DNA from: Nymphalis io
Lineage: Eukaryota; Arthropoda; Insecta; Lepidoptera; Nymphalidae
Direction: 5' to 3'
Assembly: GCF_905147045.1 (NCBI RefSeq)
Contig: NC_065891.1
Span: 8,441,001 to 8,505,000 of the forward strand
DNA: 64,000 nucleotides
Shown here: positions 11,536 to 23,005 of the stretch, in pieces
Numbering within the stretch: the first letter of the stretch is position 1
Layout of the letters: every line of letters starts with the position of its first letter
Made by a program: the position numbers and the translations under genes
The notes under the pieces: model-generated
Databases searched by the model: none
Told to the model about the DNA's origin: nothing
The model's input: the letters and a program-made list of their open reading frames with translations, nothing else

Positions 11536-14308
11536 AAAAAAACCACATTAGTTTTGTCCAATTTGCTTAATGTACACACATCGGCCTGTTATAATTTTAT
11601 TATAAGTATAAATAAACGGTGTTGAATGATGAATTTATTGATATTCACATTTGGTATTTGACATTCATTGTTCCGTTGCTATTGTGCTTTTGCGAGTCCA
11701 ATTGCAATTAGTAATGTTTCCTCCTCGTGAGTGTTGTATTTTCTATCACGTAGCCTGACACCGGTGACAATTTGATAGTATTGTTGTAATTGTGTTAAGG
11801 TTGATCTGATCAAACAACAGTATACGTTGTGTCAACGTTGACTAAAAATGAGTTATTGTTGGTTTGGGATTTGGACAATGTGTTAATCAAAAATATTCAC
11901 TTTACCTTTGTTTTTACAAAATGGCATATATATAAATATGCAATTGATAAAAAACGTCTTACTTATTTGAACCACAGTACGGACGATATTCCAATTTAAA
12001 ATAAATATTGTATTTTTTTTAAATAAGGTACCTACTTACAAATCTTCAGATGATATTTATTTTAATGGTTTTAGGAGAATGTAATAAAAAACTACAGAAA
12101 CATAAATTAATAAACATTAACCAAGAGAATATTACATATTATGTAAAAATAAAATTAACTTCATCTATATACAAAATAATTAGCAAAATTTTATTATACA
12201 TACGAATACCCTAATATATATTTGCAGCACAGTGATCTATTTTTATTTGACCATCATTTTCGTCACTGTTCTGCATACAACGCACGACTGTAAACCCACG
12301 TATGAAAATTCGATATAGCTCAATTATATTCTCCGATGTACCTTCGAAGCCTATTCATTGATGTTTCGTTTTTACAAACAATAATTATATTATTTTTACG
12401 TATACAATTTTATATTTTACATATTTAAATAATGACCTTCAAATTGATTAAATCTTTGATAAATTAATAAAGTAAAAAGTATTTATATTTTTTTTAAATA
12501 CTTATTACTATATATATTATAATAATATTACTAGAGCAATATTAGAAAAACAGTATTAGATAATTTTTGTCTGTTGATTGATTAATATGACCAATAAAAT
12601 AAAAAACAAACAAAACTTTTACGTTTATATACATTTTTGGAACTAGTATTCGACATAAAATTGCACTTTTTATACATTTCAGCGTATTACATGCAAAAAA
12701 TAGAAATAACAAAATGAAACTATACTGGTAACTTTGTAACTCTTACAATGATAATACTGTATATTTGTAAGGGTTACAAAAAAACCAGATGTAGTTAGTC
12801 ACTCATGATCAGGTAACTTTTGCCCACATGCGTTCCTAAAATAAATTGATAAAAAAACCTAAATAGCACTATCAGATGTTCATGTGCAATGTGTCCTGAA
12901 TTACATAAGTTAATTAATAATTTTCACTATAGCACTTTTATGAACATAAACTAAAGCAATAAAGCGTGTAGGAAGGTGTGGCTAAGACAGCTAAGTGCAT
13001 TAACATGTGACATTAACATGCAAAACTAAAATAGAACTATTAAACATGTTCCTGCTGCTCGGACTGGGTTTTTTATAAAAATTGATAATTTAGTTTTAAT
13101 CAAGGAGCTTACCCCGCTTACCGAGCTTAGCGGGCCTCACATCGATTATTACCAACTGTTTTTGAAGATAAGAATAGAATCCGTAAATCTAATATAATAC
13201 AACTGCAGTTTTTTCTTTTTATGTTCCTACATCGTTGATAGAACGAATGTTTCCATATAATTGTTTCAGATTTATTCAAAACGGTTCATCTCAATGTATC
13301 ACGTTATCTTGATAACTTCATATAAAATTGAAAAACTTAAATTACATGTAATAATATCTCAATTTAGCATCATCAAGATTTTGCGACCTTTTCATAAAAT
13401 TACTCTTGAGATTGAGATATCTAGCATAATTATCTTTAGATGACCGTAGTAGTAGCCGTAACTCCTCTAATGATTAAAAGACGCTTCTCCTTCTAAGGAG
13501 AAAAGTTTATACTAATTTTGTTATTTAATCTCCACAGACTAAGCCATTACCTTGATTTACCTGACCTTGTCTAAATTGCAACACTTATTTTATTTTTTAC
13601 TTGCTCACTTGCAACTATTATATTAAGGGAATGTTTAAATATATTTAATTTATATATATCTTATTTTACATTACTATACTTATTCTTATTCACAAAATAT
13701 ACACAATATATGCACTTCCTAGTCCTTTGAGAGCTCTACAGTTCACCCATTGATAAAAAAATTAACAATGATTTAATATTGTTTTTAGTTCTCCTGGCCG
13801 TTAACACTAATGCATTTTCTGTTTGTAAATGCAATCTACTGATGACTACAGAATACAATATTTTTTTCCGAGGATATTATTATTAAAATTAATAGGTAAT
13901 GTGTCTTAAGAGAATATCATAATAAATCACGAAAACATCATTAATTTTACTCATTTAGCTCATTACGTAATAATAATTGGAGTATTCTACAATACAAAAT
14001 ACCATAGTCGTTATGAATTCTATGGCTTATTTTTTCTGCGGCTTTAATATTCCATATTCATTTTCCTCCTGTAGCTGTGATCATTGTGACGTCATTAATA
14101 CCCCTACTCGCGTTATTTTTAACCTCATTCTAGCGACTGAAATAGTTCTCTTTGGAGTATTGATGTGTTGGACAAGAGTTATAATTAAATGAAGATGATT
14201 CGCAATCAATAACACACACATTCACATGGCACATTATTTAATTCAATAATTATAATTATTATATTCCTATAATAAACATAAATCAATAAATAAATAAAAA
14301 ATACTTAC
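11536..14308. other. gene-free stretch, probably rdgC intron
   Basis: About 2.8 kb, AT-rich. I searched the minus strand for the next rdgC exons (a LYNFF block, then phosphatase motifs such as GDxVDRG and GNHE) and found none. A short GC-rich imperfect hairpin (CCCGCTTACC...TTAGCGGG) lies near 13112-13134. Small open frames (13261-13443, 13977-14192) match nothing. Confidence 0.45.
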
Positions 14309-17300
14309 TTTTACTTGATCCTGCTCCCCAGCGTATTCGATGCTTTGAAAAATTGTCCAAGTATAGCGCCTGCGCACCTCCATGCGGGCCAAGTACCGCC
14401 GATACCATTGTTGAATTAGTATAGCGGCTTTCATTGCTATGAATAAAACATTATATTTAATTCATTGTTAATGCAATACACAAAAACTTTAACCTTTATT
14501 TTATTCAATGTATAATTTGATTTTGTATTAAAGTGATGCAAATAATGTGTCATAAATATTCATAAAATTTTTTCGCTTTAATTACTCATTTAAGCTTAAA
14601 GCATTTTACATAATGCTGTTACATGATAATACATGGGATCAAATGTTAAAATTTACGGTCGTTACAGCTTATGTTTTATTATTTTAGAATTCATTTTTGA
14701 CAGTTTTAAGTTAAATACACACAGAATAAAGGTTCGTTTGCCGATCGTTACTTATGCCACCTCACTTAGCTCACATCTAAGTATTATGCACTACAATAAA
14801 TAACGGTTGACGCAAATTGTACAATATGTTTAACTATAAAAACTCACTACTAATAAATAAATCAACATGTGTAGGCACATAAAATAAATAAATATTTGTA
14901 GTAGACAAATGTGGCCTATATAATACGTAACTCAATAACTAGTCTTGTAAACATAGCATCTTATAATTAGTTTGAACCCATACAAGGCATACTTCTAGAA
15001 AATTTTGAAACTATTTTATATAGTTTTAGCGTATTACATAGTCTATTAAAGAACTGAAATGAAGTCTGTAGATTATAATAGTAATTTGTAGTGTTCAGGT
15101 CTTTAAAGCAGTGTTTTTTTAATAGGGCGAACCCCTTGGACAGTATACCCTTGGACAGATAAGGGTCAAAGTAAATTAAATTATGTGCCGAAATAGCCCT
15201 TTGGATATAACACGTCAGTTTCTATACAATTATAATTATATATGCTAAAATTTCTTATAATAATAATGCCACCATTTATTAAATATTCGTGTTTCTCTAT
15301 AATTGATGACACCATTAATTCATTTTAATTGAGATGGAATAGGAAAAAGACACGAATATCGTTGATCAAACTTTGAAATGTCGAATGCGGCAATCGGCAT
15401 GAAAATTTTAACGACTCCCCAAGTCGTTAAAGTTGCTAAAACTTCGAGAAGTGTTAGCAACACATTAATTTATCAAAAATAATATAACATTTTAGTGCTA
15501 GAAAAATGTGAATATTACGTGGCTAATTGAACATATTGTAAAATTAATTTAATTTAATGCATTTAGTGCATACCAGTATCAATCATGTTTTCCATTAAAA
15601 GCTTTTATTAAAATAGGTACCACTTTGTTGGGTAATGTACTCAATAATTTTGTTTTAATAAACGGTCCTGTTTATCGCATTCAATATTCAATATTTTTAG
15701 ACAAATAAACATTAGCTGTGACAAGCGGGTTAATTATGTTTATCAAAATCGAGTAAACACAATTACTTACCACAAAAAAATTTAGGTTATTTGTTAACCA
15801 ATTGGTCATAATGCAATACAAGTGAAAATAACCTTGTTTATGGTTCTGAAGAAAAAACAAAAAACCCTTTGGGTCTAAAAATTAAAGACGTTGCTTACGA
15901 ACGAACGGCAAATACTTTTCGCTAAACTTAAGAATTAAATAGTACAATAAAAAATATATGAATTTCCAGTAGACATATATTTATTTGTAATAAGAGTCGA
16001 GAATGAGAGGGTCAGAACACGTGTTCTTTATCTTGTTATCTTAATTAATGATCACGGTTATAAAACACGACAAGCGCTACCGAGTTTTCACGTGCATTAT
16101 TAATTGGGTTTAGGGTTTTTTTCATTCTGCATCCAGGTGGAAATCTGCCACATGTATAACGTGGAGGAATTAACTACAAGCCTTCTCGAGAAGTGTAGTA
16201 ACTTTTACTCAGCAACACTTACATTTTGTTTTTGCTTTAGTTTTTTTCGTTATAAAAGTAATAATTAGCACATAATAAAGAACTAGTCCTTTGTTCTATT
16301 CTTATGCATAATATATGCCTGTGCATGTTCTAAAGTCCTCGAAAGTTTATTTATATGTAAAGCATTATAAAGAGGTAAAGTTTGTGAGGTTGTAGGGGGT
16401 AATCTCTGGATCTACATAACCGATTTTAAAAATTATTTTAACAATAGAAAGTCACATCATATGTGATAGTCATAGGATATATATTAACCTAAAAAATGAA
16501 AATACTTTTTCGTGGTAGTGGGATTTGCAAAGTAAGTCGGCGAAAAAACAGTCGAACGAAAACGTTTCTTACGGACGCTGCCTTAACGTTGAGAAATATA
16601 TTCGTATTTTACAGTTTATTTTTTCGTTGCATAGTTTATAACATAATTTAAAATATCAAATACGCGAGACAATTTTATTATTGTTCGGCCAGTCGATCAC
16701 AAGTAAAGATGTTTACCGCCCAACGAAGTGGGCACGGGTCAGCTAGTTTATATGTAAAGCATTATGGGAAATCCAATTTATATTGTTTACATAAATTCAA
16801 ACTCGTACGCCACATACTCTTCATTTCGACCTTGCCATACATAATATTGTTTGTGTATCTTATTCTTCATAAAATGAATTATTTAAAACTGTTACCGACT
16901 AGCCAAATAGAATTTCGGGTTTAGGTTTGTCAGCCCCAGCATTTGATTTATGTAAATTTTACCAATTACTCACATACATTATTATTTCATTTAGTACAGA
17001 CATTCATTTATAATTGGTTATACGAAGATGTACATTTTTAAAACGCTCCAATTTTTTTCTTCGAAACTTACAAGGTCAAGAATAAGCAAAAAATAATATT
17101 AAGATCCTGTGGTAGTCTAATTTAAGTAGTCACTTTTTTTAATTTAAATACCTACAAATTTAGATAACATATATTACGTATGTAGCCTTAATTAATTCAT
17201 ACACATATATTTTTTGAATATGAACAGTATACTATGCAATTACGAAGTTATAATTTATGCCGAGCGAATTGTATTTTTTAAGTGTTTTCCGTCCACATCT

Positions 17301-17639
17301 ATAAAATATTACAAATAACCATTACAATATTAACCCAACAGATTTACTATTAAAAATATTAATGGAAACGTTTGTATTTTTAGTTTAGTATGCCGTTTTC
17401 AAATAACACTTACTTCTTTCAGCCTTGGTCATGCTGACGGTATCTCTCTTCCAAAACTTCAAGAACGGTGCAAGAGCCTTCATAGTGCATTCGCCGTTAA
17501 GCAGTCTTTTGCTTAGCTTCTTTGGCACTTCTTGTTCTATTTCAGAACTCCGACACGAGGAAGAGTCGTCTCCCATGGAGCGCGCACGACGCCCCCCTCG
17601 AAAACTGACACATCCGCATCCCTCACCTAGTGAGAACAT
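14309..17639 (-). CDS. rdgC: rdgC/PPEF serine/threonine phosphatase, first two coding exons (partial gene)
   Basis: Two minus-strand coding exons are visible: 17639-17414 (within exon 17785-17414) and 14436-14309. The second encodes [20 protein letters not shown], an IQ motif (IQxxxR), then [14 protein letters not shown], which matches the conserved N-terminus of rdgC/PPEF, the calmodulin-regulated EF-hand phosphatase that dephosphorylates rhodopsin in fly photoreceptors. Splice evidence is strong: acceptor ...TTTTTTTTCAG at 17786-17788, donor GTAAGT at 17413, acceptor TTTTATTCATAG at 14437, donor GTAAGT at 14308. Both exons join in phase 1. An in-frame TAA upstream in the first exon fixes the start at 17639 or at the second Met, 17576. 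The phosphatase core and EF hands must lie farther left, beyond the window. Identification of the IQ exon is firm; inclusion of the upstream exon rests on splice phase and proximity. Confidence 0.82.
14437..16119. other. rdgC intron, AT-rich, no features
   Basis: Between the two rdgC exons. No second coding exon, RNA gene or clear repeat is visible until the SINE fragment at 16128. Confidence 0.5.
16128..16200 (+). mobile_element. SINE-1 fragment, degraded
   Basis: GGAAATCTGCCACATGTATA and the following GTGGAGGAATTAACTACAAG parallel the SINE-1 body (ATTCTGCCACATGTGTATTC, GTGGTGGATTAAGCTCCAAA). Strongly decayed. Confidence 0.45.
16369..16746 (-). mobile_element. nonautonomous retroelement flanked by 19-bp direct repeats
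   Basis: A 378-bp segment is bounded by two identical 19-bp copies of TTTATATGTAAAGCATTAT (16350-16368 and 16747-16765), a clear target-site duplication. Read on the minus strand it starts CTAGCTGACCCGTGCCCACT, a head common in lepidopteran repeats, and ends near ACCTCACAAACTTTACCTC. A long TSD implies insertion by target-primed reverse transcription rather than by a DNA transposase. It lies inside the first rdgC coding intron. Confidence 0.7.
16766..17413. other. rdgC intron, no features
   Basis: AT-rich intronic sequence immediately downstream (minus sense) of the first rdgC coding exon. The 5' splice site GTAAGT is at its right edge. The frame at 16709-16924 spans a repeat boundary and is not a gene. 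Confidence 0.5.
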
Positions 17640-17785
17640 AGTGGGACTTTTGTCCTTTCTATATTTCTTATCTCTTCGCTTTCGGACACATCTCGGCGTT
17701 TTTTGACGCGTTTTAGGAATCGTGACAGCTTAATTGAACGAATGATAAATATACAAACATATCCAGCCCGTAAACTGGCGAGTAC
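17640..17785 (-). other. rdgC: 5' UTR part of the first rdgC coding exon
   Basis: Noncoding part of the exon between the pyrimidine-rich acceptor (CAG at 17788-17786) and the predicted ATG at 17639. It carries an in-frame TAA and two short out-of-frame upstream ORFs, which would be expected to reduce translation if they are present in the transcript. That this exon begins with an acceptor means at least one noncoding exon lies upstream (higher coordinates). Confidence 0.6.
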
Positions 17786-17788
17786 CTG

Positions 17789-20700
17789 AAAAAAAATATA
17801 AAAAAAATATTATGTCACAGACGTTATGAATCTCAAGACATTTATATATCTGACACGACGAAGTATGTTAAAGGGCTGTCGAGAACTCGATTTACTTTAT
17901 TTCCCTAGAGTTTTGAGTGTCATCATTTCCCCTTTGCGAGTTTTTAAAACAATATATCTTTTTAACGTTTACTTTAAATTTAATAACATTTACTTTTTAG
18001 AACTAGGTTAGGTCAAATTTGTTTTTGAGCGAAATAGGTCTTTCAGAAATTTTCAAGTTTATGTAAAAAAATCACATAATTAACTTTAAAATAAATATGC
18101 AAAATTAGCCGGTTATGAACTATATAATATCGATTCCCTCAGAAATCAAATTGAAACAATTCGTGCCGCTTTTTATAGAAGCTAAGGCGACGTGCCAAAA
18201 AATACATTAAATAATTTTATACATTTACTTTGCGAAATCTTTTACATATAACTTTACTGCTATATAATGTGAAACTATTTACGATACATGTCCAAATATA
18301 TTTGTTTTATATATTTTTTACTAATTTCTATAATATTAACATAGGTGGAAGGATTCGTATCCGCAATATATTACATACGTCACGGAGTGGCATTGAGGGA
18401 CGGCCCTAAATTGCTCTCATTCACTAGGGATTACAAAGGTAGATAGCCGTCCCAGCTTGATTATGAGGATTCCGACCAGATTTACTATCGCAAACATAAT
18501 CGTTGGCCAACAGCATTTTTATGAACATTAAAAAAGAATAAATTTACACATACAAAAAATGACATAATAATCATTAACATAATTTAATCGTGTTTATGAT
18601 TATTAAAGCCTATATAGTTACCACTTCGGCGTGTAAAATAAACAATAATATAGCCGAACGATCTATGATCGTTTATTGTGCTAGTCGTAATACAGCTGCT
18701 AGTGCAAACTTTTATTAATACCGTTTATTTATTCTTAATATATTATTTATTTCGATAAAGTTTAATATCATGAAATATATAAAACTGAAGTGTTTACCCT
18801 ATATTTTCATCGATTGTTATCAGATTATTATTTTTTATTAAAAAGGTTTTAATTCGATGGTGCTTCAATTTAAGGAACTATGTATCTAATACTAAGGAAT
18901 TCGTCAGTTAAATACGCGTTTACAAAATGTATAGTACGTATAAATATACTTTATCGCCTCTGTCTGACCTAAAACTATAAACATATATTTTTAATATAAA
19001 GATATTTTACATATGTATGAATATACCGCGACGGCGCTGCGTGACACAAATAATGTTGACGATATTCTTCATTGCGGCGATGCGTTGTGGGAATAAGCCC
19101 AATCAACTGCCGATCGTGACTGACGAACAATAAATATATTTTCTTCCTAAATATTTTAATATTATAAGTGATAAACACAAGTGACTTCTACAAATAAATT
19201 AATAAAAGCCATATATAATTTCCTTGCCTTTTTTAAGCGGGAGGCGAGAGATTATTAAAACAGGGTTTTTTTTTATTTCATATTAAAAATAAAAACGTTT
19301 AATACAAAACGGTTATACCTAGATGTTATTTTTTCACAAACGATTAGAAGTAATTATTTATTTAATACCCTTTTAACGAGGGCACTTTTACTTTGATCCT
19401 TTCAATCTGTGATAACTCTTATCCAGCAAATTTAGTCACGTGAGTACGCCCACCAAATTATGTACTTTTTTCCGCATCAAATATTTAAGCTTTTAATGAA
19501 TCGAATTTTAAGTAAAGATTTATAAAATGTCTCTTTTATAATGAAGACTCCAAAGACAGAGTCCGTGACCTTGTGTGACCCATTTTCTGAGCTATTTCAT
19601 TTCTCGATTAGCATATTATCTTATTAAAAAATATAAATTAAAGGTATAAACACAATATATAATATACACTGCTATTCATCTTACGAACGTTATTTAGTTC
19701 AATTTGTAAGCTTCTTAGGTTAAATCCCAGGTGGACTAATAAAAGTTGGATTGATAGAAAGATGATTATAAAAACATGTCTGATTAACAAATTAATGAAA
19801 AAGATATCATAATAGTTTTAATAGTTATTTGCATATAAAAAACGCCTCGCGTATCCTTGTCAAATCAACAATAACGTTTTTTTTATCGTCAACCGATGGA
19901 TAAAAATCCCTATCCATAATATGGTTTAACATATGATTTCCTTCGGAATACCAATACTTTGAATTTACATGTAAAACGATTTTATGAAAGTAAAGTAAAT
20001 TTCTTTTCAGATAATATGTATATTTGAGCATTAAAGGAGTAGTTTTCTTTTTATTTAATATTATTGGTCCTTCATTTTGGTAACTTCTGTATAAGTAGCA
20101 ACAAAATAGCTTGCGAATAAATACCTGATCAAATTTATTAAAAAACAAATACAGAAACTAAATTGGATCAAAGCATTTACATTTACAGCATTCTATTAAA
20201 CAAAGGCGCGAACAAAACAAAACAACATCGCTAAAACAATTAATAATTTTTTTTAATTAAATATTTATACAATTCTACAGTCTACATCTATTTTATAAGG
20301 TATCCACAATTGTTTAGTGTAACATGAAACCTACGGCTGAGTAGCAAATTTTGCCATTACACGTAAAGAGGAATTGCTCCTCGTAAAAATATAGCGTATC
20401 TTAGGTTGCTTTTATGGTAGTCGCATTTGTATCTTATATGCATAATCCGTTTACGTTCTTAGGTACTCATAAAGTACATTTAAGGTTCAGTAAGTAGTAC
20501 ATACTTTACGATAAAATTTTACTCCCTTTAAACGGTCAGATTTTTACGGTCCAATTAAGTGCGCCTTGGCGAATTGAATAAGATTGTATTCTAATTCGCT
20601 TCTTAGTACCTATTGGCAATTGACTTTATAAATAAAAAGCATTATCTTCATCCCGTATAACCCATCTATCCATTAAGAGTATCAATTAAAATGTAGTCTA

Positions 20701-21884
20701 AACATTAATCGATTGACTTATTTAAGTATTTAATACTTTATTGCATAACACAAAAATATATTATATTGTGCCAACAGCGACAGCAATGCTGATTCAAACA
20801 ATTGATGAAAACATGTGCCATTTTTAAAATGTAAAATTAAAGTATAAATATTATATAAAGTATAATACCCTTCAATTAATAATGTTATTGAACGAATATA
20901 ATTCATATGTAATAGTAAACAAAAAAATAATAATCTTAAATCACTTAATAAGATTAGTTGTATACATTTTGTTCGATGTTTAATGAGCAGACGCAATGAC
21001 TTCAAATCAGATTCTAGATCACATCCTCGTAATTAAATATAACTACTCAACTGTATATTTCTACTTAATAACTGATCTAAATACTAACAAACGCATTAAC
21101 CGTCGATGGCAACTTTAATCTTCGTTATTTTGTTTTGTTGATCTGTCAAATAAATCATAACAATAGTGTGGTTTAGTCTGGCAAACTAGACTGGCCGCCG
21201 AGCAAACGAAATTACAAACAGTACGTCTCAAATGTAAATAGAAAAGGAATAGCATCATCACTATATTTATTCGTGACTGTCGATTTTTTATGATCTTCAA
21301 AGTACGCATTTACTGGAGATCTCAGTTATTATAACCATATGTCAGGGACACTCAATAATAAATACGTGCTCGTATAGTGATTGTTATTTTTAAGACGACG
21401 TATTCCTTTTTTAATTGACAAGTATGTTTCATTCCAATTCAAATAGTTCTATATTTTTTACATAATAATATAACTAAAACAAACATTCACATTTAATACG
21501 TTTCAGATTTCACAAATTTTAATAAGGCTTATTAGTATTAATTATAAGAAAACAGTCAAATGTTTCCAAATAAAACTTTTATAAATATATATAAAATTTA
21601 ATTATTTATATACATGATTATAGTATTGAACAAAAATATTCGAATGTGGAATAAAAATAAAATATCCATTTTAATGATAAGCCAATTCAAATATTATTCT
21701 TTAAAATTAATGAAATCTTTTGTATAGTATTTTGAATAATAATAATTATAATAATATCCTGGGCCATTTTTCACACACGGCCATCTGAATAAATTAAGCT
21801 TGTACAGAGCTTGTGCTATGGAAACCAGACAACTGATATACTACATTACTACTTTTCTTTTGTAAATACATACTTATATAGATA
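17789..21884. other. gene-free stretch, possibly rdgC 5' intron
   Basis: About 4 kb, AT-rich. Small open frames (17826-18011, 18975-19178, minus 19825-20148, minus 20730-21005, minus 21115-21309) lack recognisable domains, splice context or biased codon use. 18395-18470 is a GC-richer patch of unknown origin. No tRNA or other RNA gene was recognised. Confidence 0.45.
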
Positions 21885-22025
21885 ATTACACCCAGAATCA
21901 GGACAAACAGACATGTTCATGCACACAACCTTCGGCGTAAAGGCAAGCATCCACCAACCACGCCAACCGGTTTTCGGTTTCATAGGTCGTCGGAAGCATT
22001 TCTTGCCTAGAATTATATGCTCTGT
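21885..22025. repeat. interspersed-repeat fragment, unknown family
   Basis: Contains ACACCCAGAATCAGGACAAA and AGACATGTTCATGCACACAA, sequence I associate with a widespread lepidopteran interspersed repeat. GC-richer than its surroundings. Overlapping open frames on both strands are not supported as genes. Confidence 0.35.
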
Positions 22026-22189
22026 AATCAAAATCCAAACTCTTATAATTTATCCATGTCTATCACGTCTCGTCGGTGCTCATTCTTTATTACGTTGGTT
22101 TCAGATAGTTTATAACTATATATATAATCAATAAAGTAAGCTCGTGTAAATAAATAAATTAATCTAGACTATAAATATTATAAATTCAA

Positions 22190-22420
22190 AAGTAGCTCTG
22201 TCTGTATGTTACGCTTTCATGGCTAAACCAGTAAAACGATTTTGATGAAATTTTGTATAAAGCAAGCTTCAACACCAAGAAAGGACATAGGCTATTTACC
22301 ATTATTGCATTGCATATATGCATTCTACCTAGAATATTGGCGCTATTATCGCTCTGAATTGCTAGACTCGAATCTTTGAGCTAGGTAAGTGGCAGTGGTC
22401 AGCTAAAGTGTCGGACAGTT
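22190..22420 (+). repeat. interspersed-repeat fragment
   Basis: Contains GCTCTGTCTGTATGTTACGC and TTTCATGGCTAAACCAGTAA then AAAGGACATAGGCTA, the order of a common insect repeat (CTGTCTGTTACGCTTTCACG ... GACATAGGCTA). Degraded, noncoding. Confidence 0.4.
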
Positions 22421-22554
22421 CCCTGATAAGGTCTATTCATTTTTCCTGGATATTGACCATGGACGTTCCAAAATCAAAACGTTACAAAACCCAGAACAAT
22501 AATTTCCTACATTGTGATGAATATTTGAGCAGACAAATATGTGATGAATATTTA

Positions 22555-23005
22555 AGTAAAGGTCACAAACACCCTCGAGCCTTTACAATTGCGTCGAGAG
22601 ATAGCAGCGCTGAGCGCTTTCTATCGACTGTATCACGGCGAGTGCTCTTAGGAATTATTCTCTCTAATTCCTGCTTCACCCTTCCTTCATAAGTCTACGC
22701 GTACTGGCTCTCGATGTCACCGCTTAACTGTGACATTAATTCCATCGTGCACAAAGAAATTTGGCAACTTTTTTCTTTGTCGCACTTCCAAAATGGAATT
22801 CTTTACCAGCTCACGTGTTCCCTCCTTTTACAACCCGGGTTCCTTCAAAAGACGCGTAAAGAGGCATCTTGCAGGCCGGCAAGGCGGGGGCGGCTAGTGC
22901 AGAACATTCTTCCCAACTGTACTGGCCGTCGTCGCGTTTGGACTCTGTTACCACTTACCATCAGGTGGAGTAGTCATTTGCCCTCTCGGAAAAAAAAGAT
23001 TCAAC
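22555..23005 (+). mobile_element. LINE 3' fragment, same family as 7395-8605
   Basis: Plus strand carries the C-terminal LINE block (CCTCGAGCCTTTACAATTGC, AGAGATAGCAGCGCTGAGCG) through GCGGGGGCGGCTAGTGCAGA and the tail CCACTTACCATCAGGTGGAG, ending in an A-run at about 22990. Frame interrupted. Only the last 450 bp of the element are present, typical of 5' truncation. Confidence 0.82.

Noticed and set aside
17425..17706. Plus-strand 93-codon frame
   Set aside because: Antisense to the rdgC exon, whose minus-strand reading has splice signals and matching phase.
19825..20148. 107-codon minus-strand frame
   Set aside because: AT-rich composition, no domain, no splice sites at its edges; expected by chance in this much sequence.
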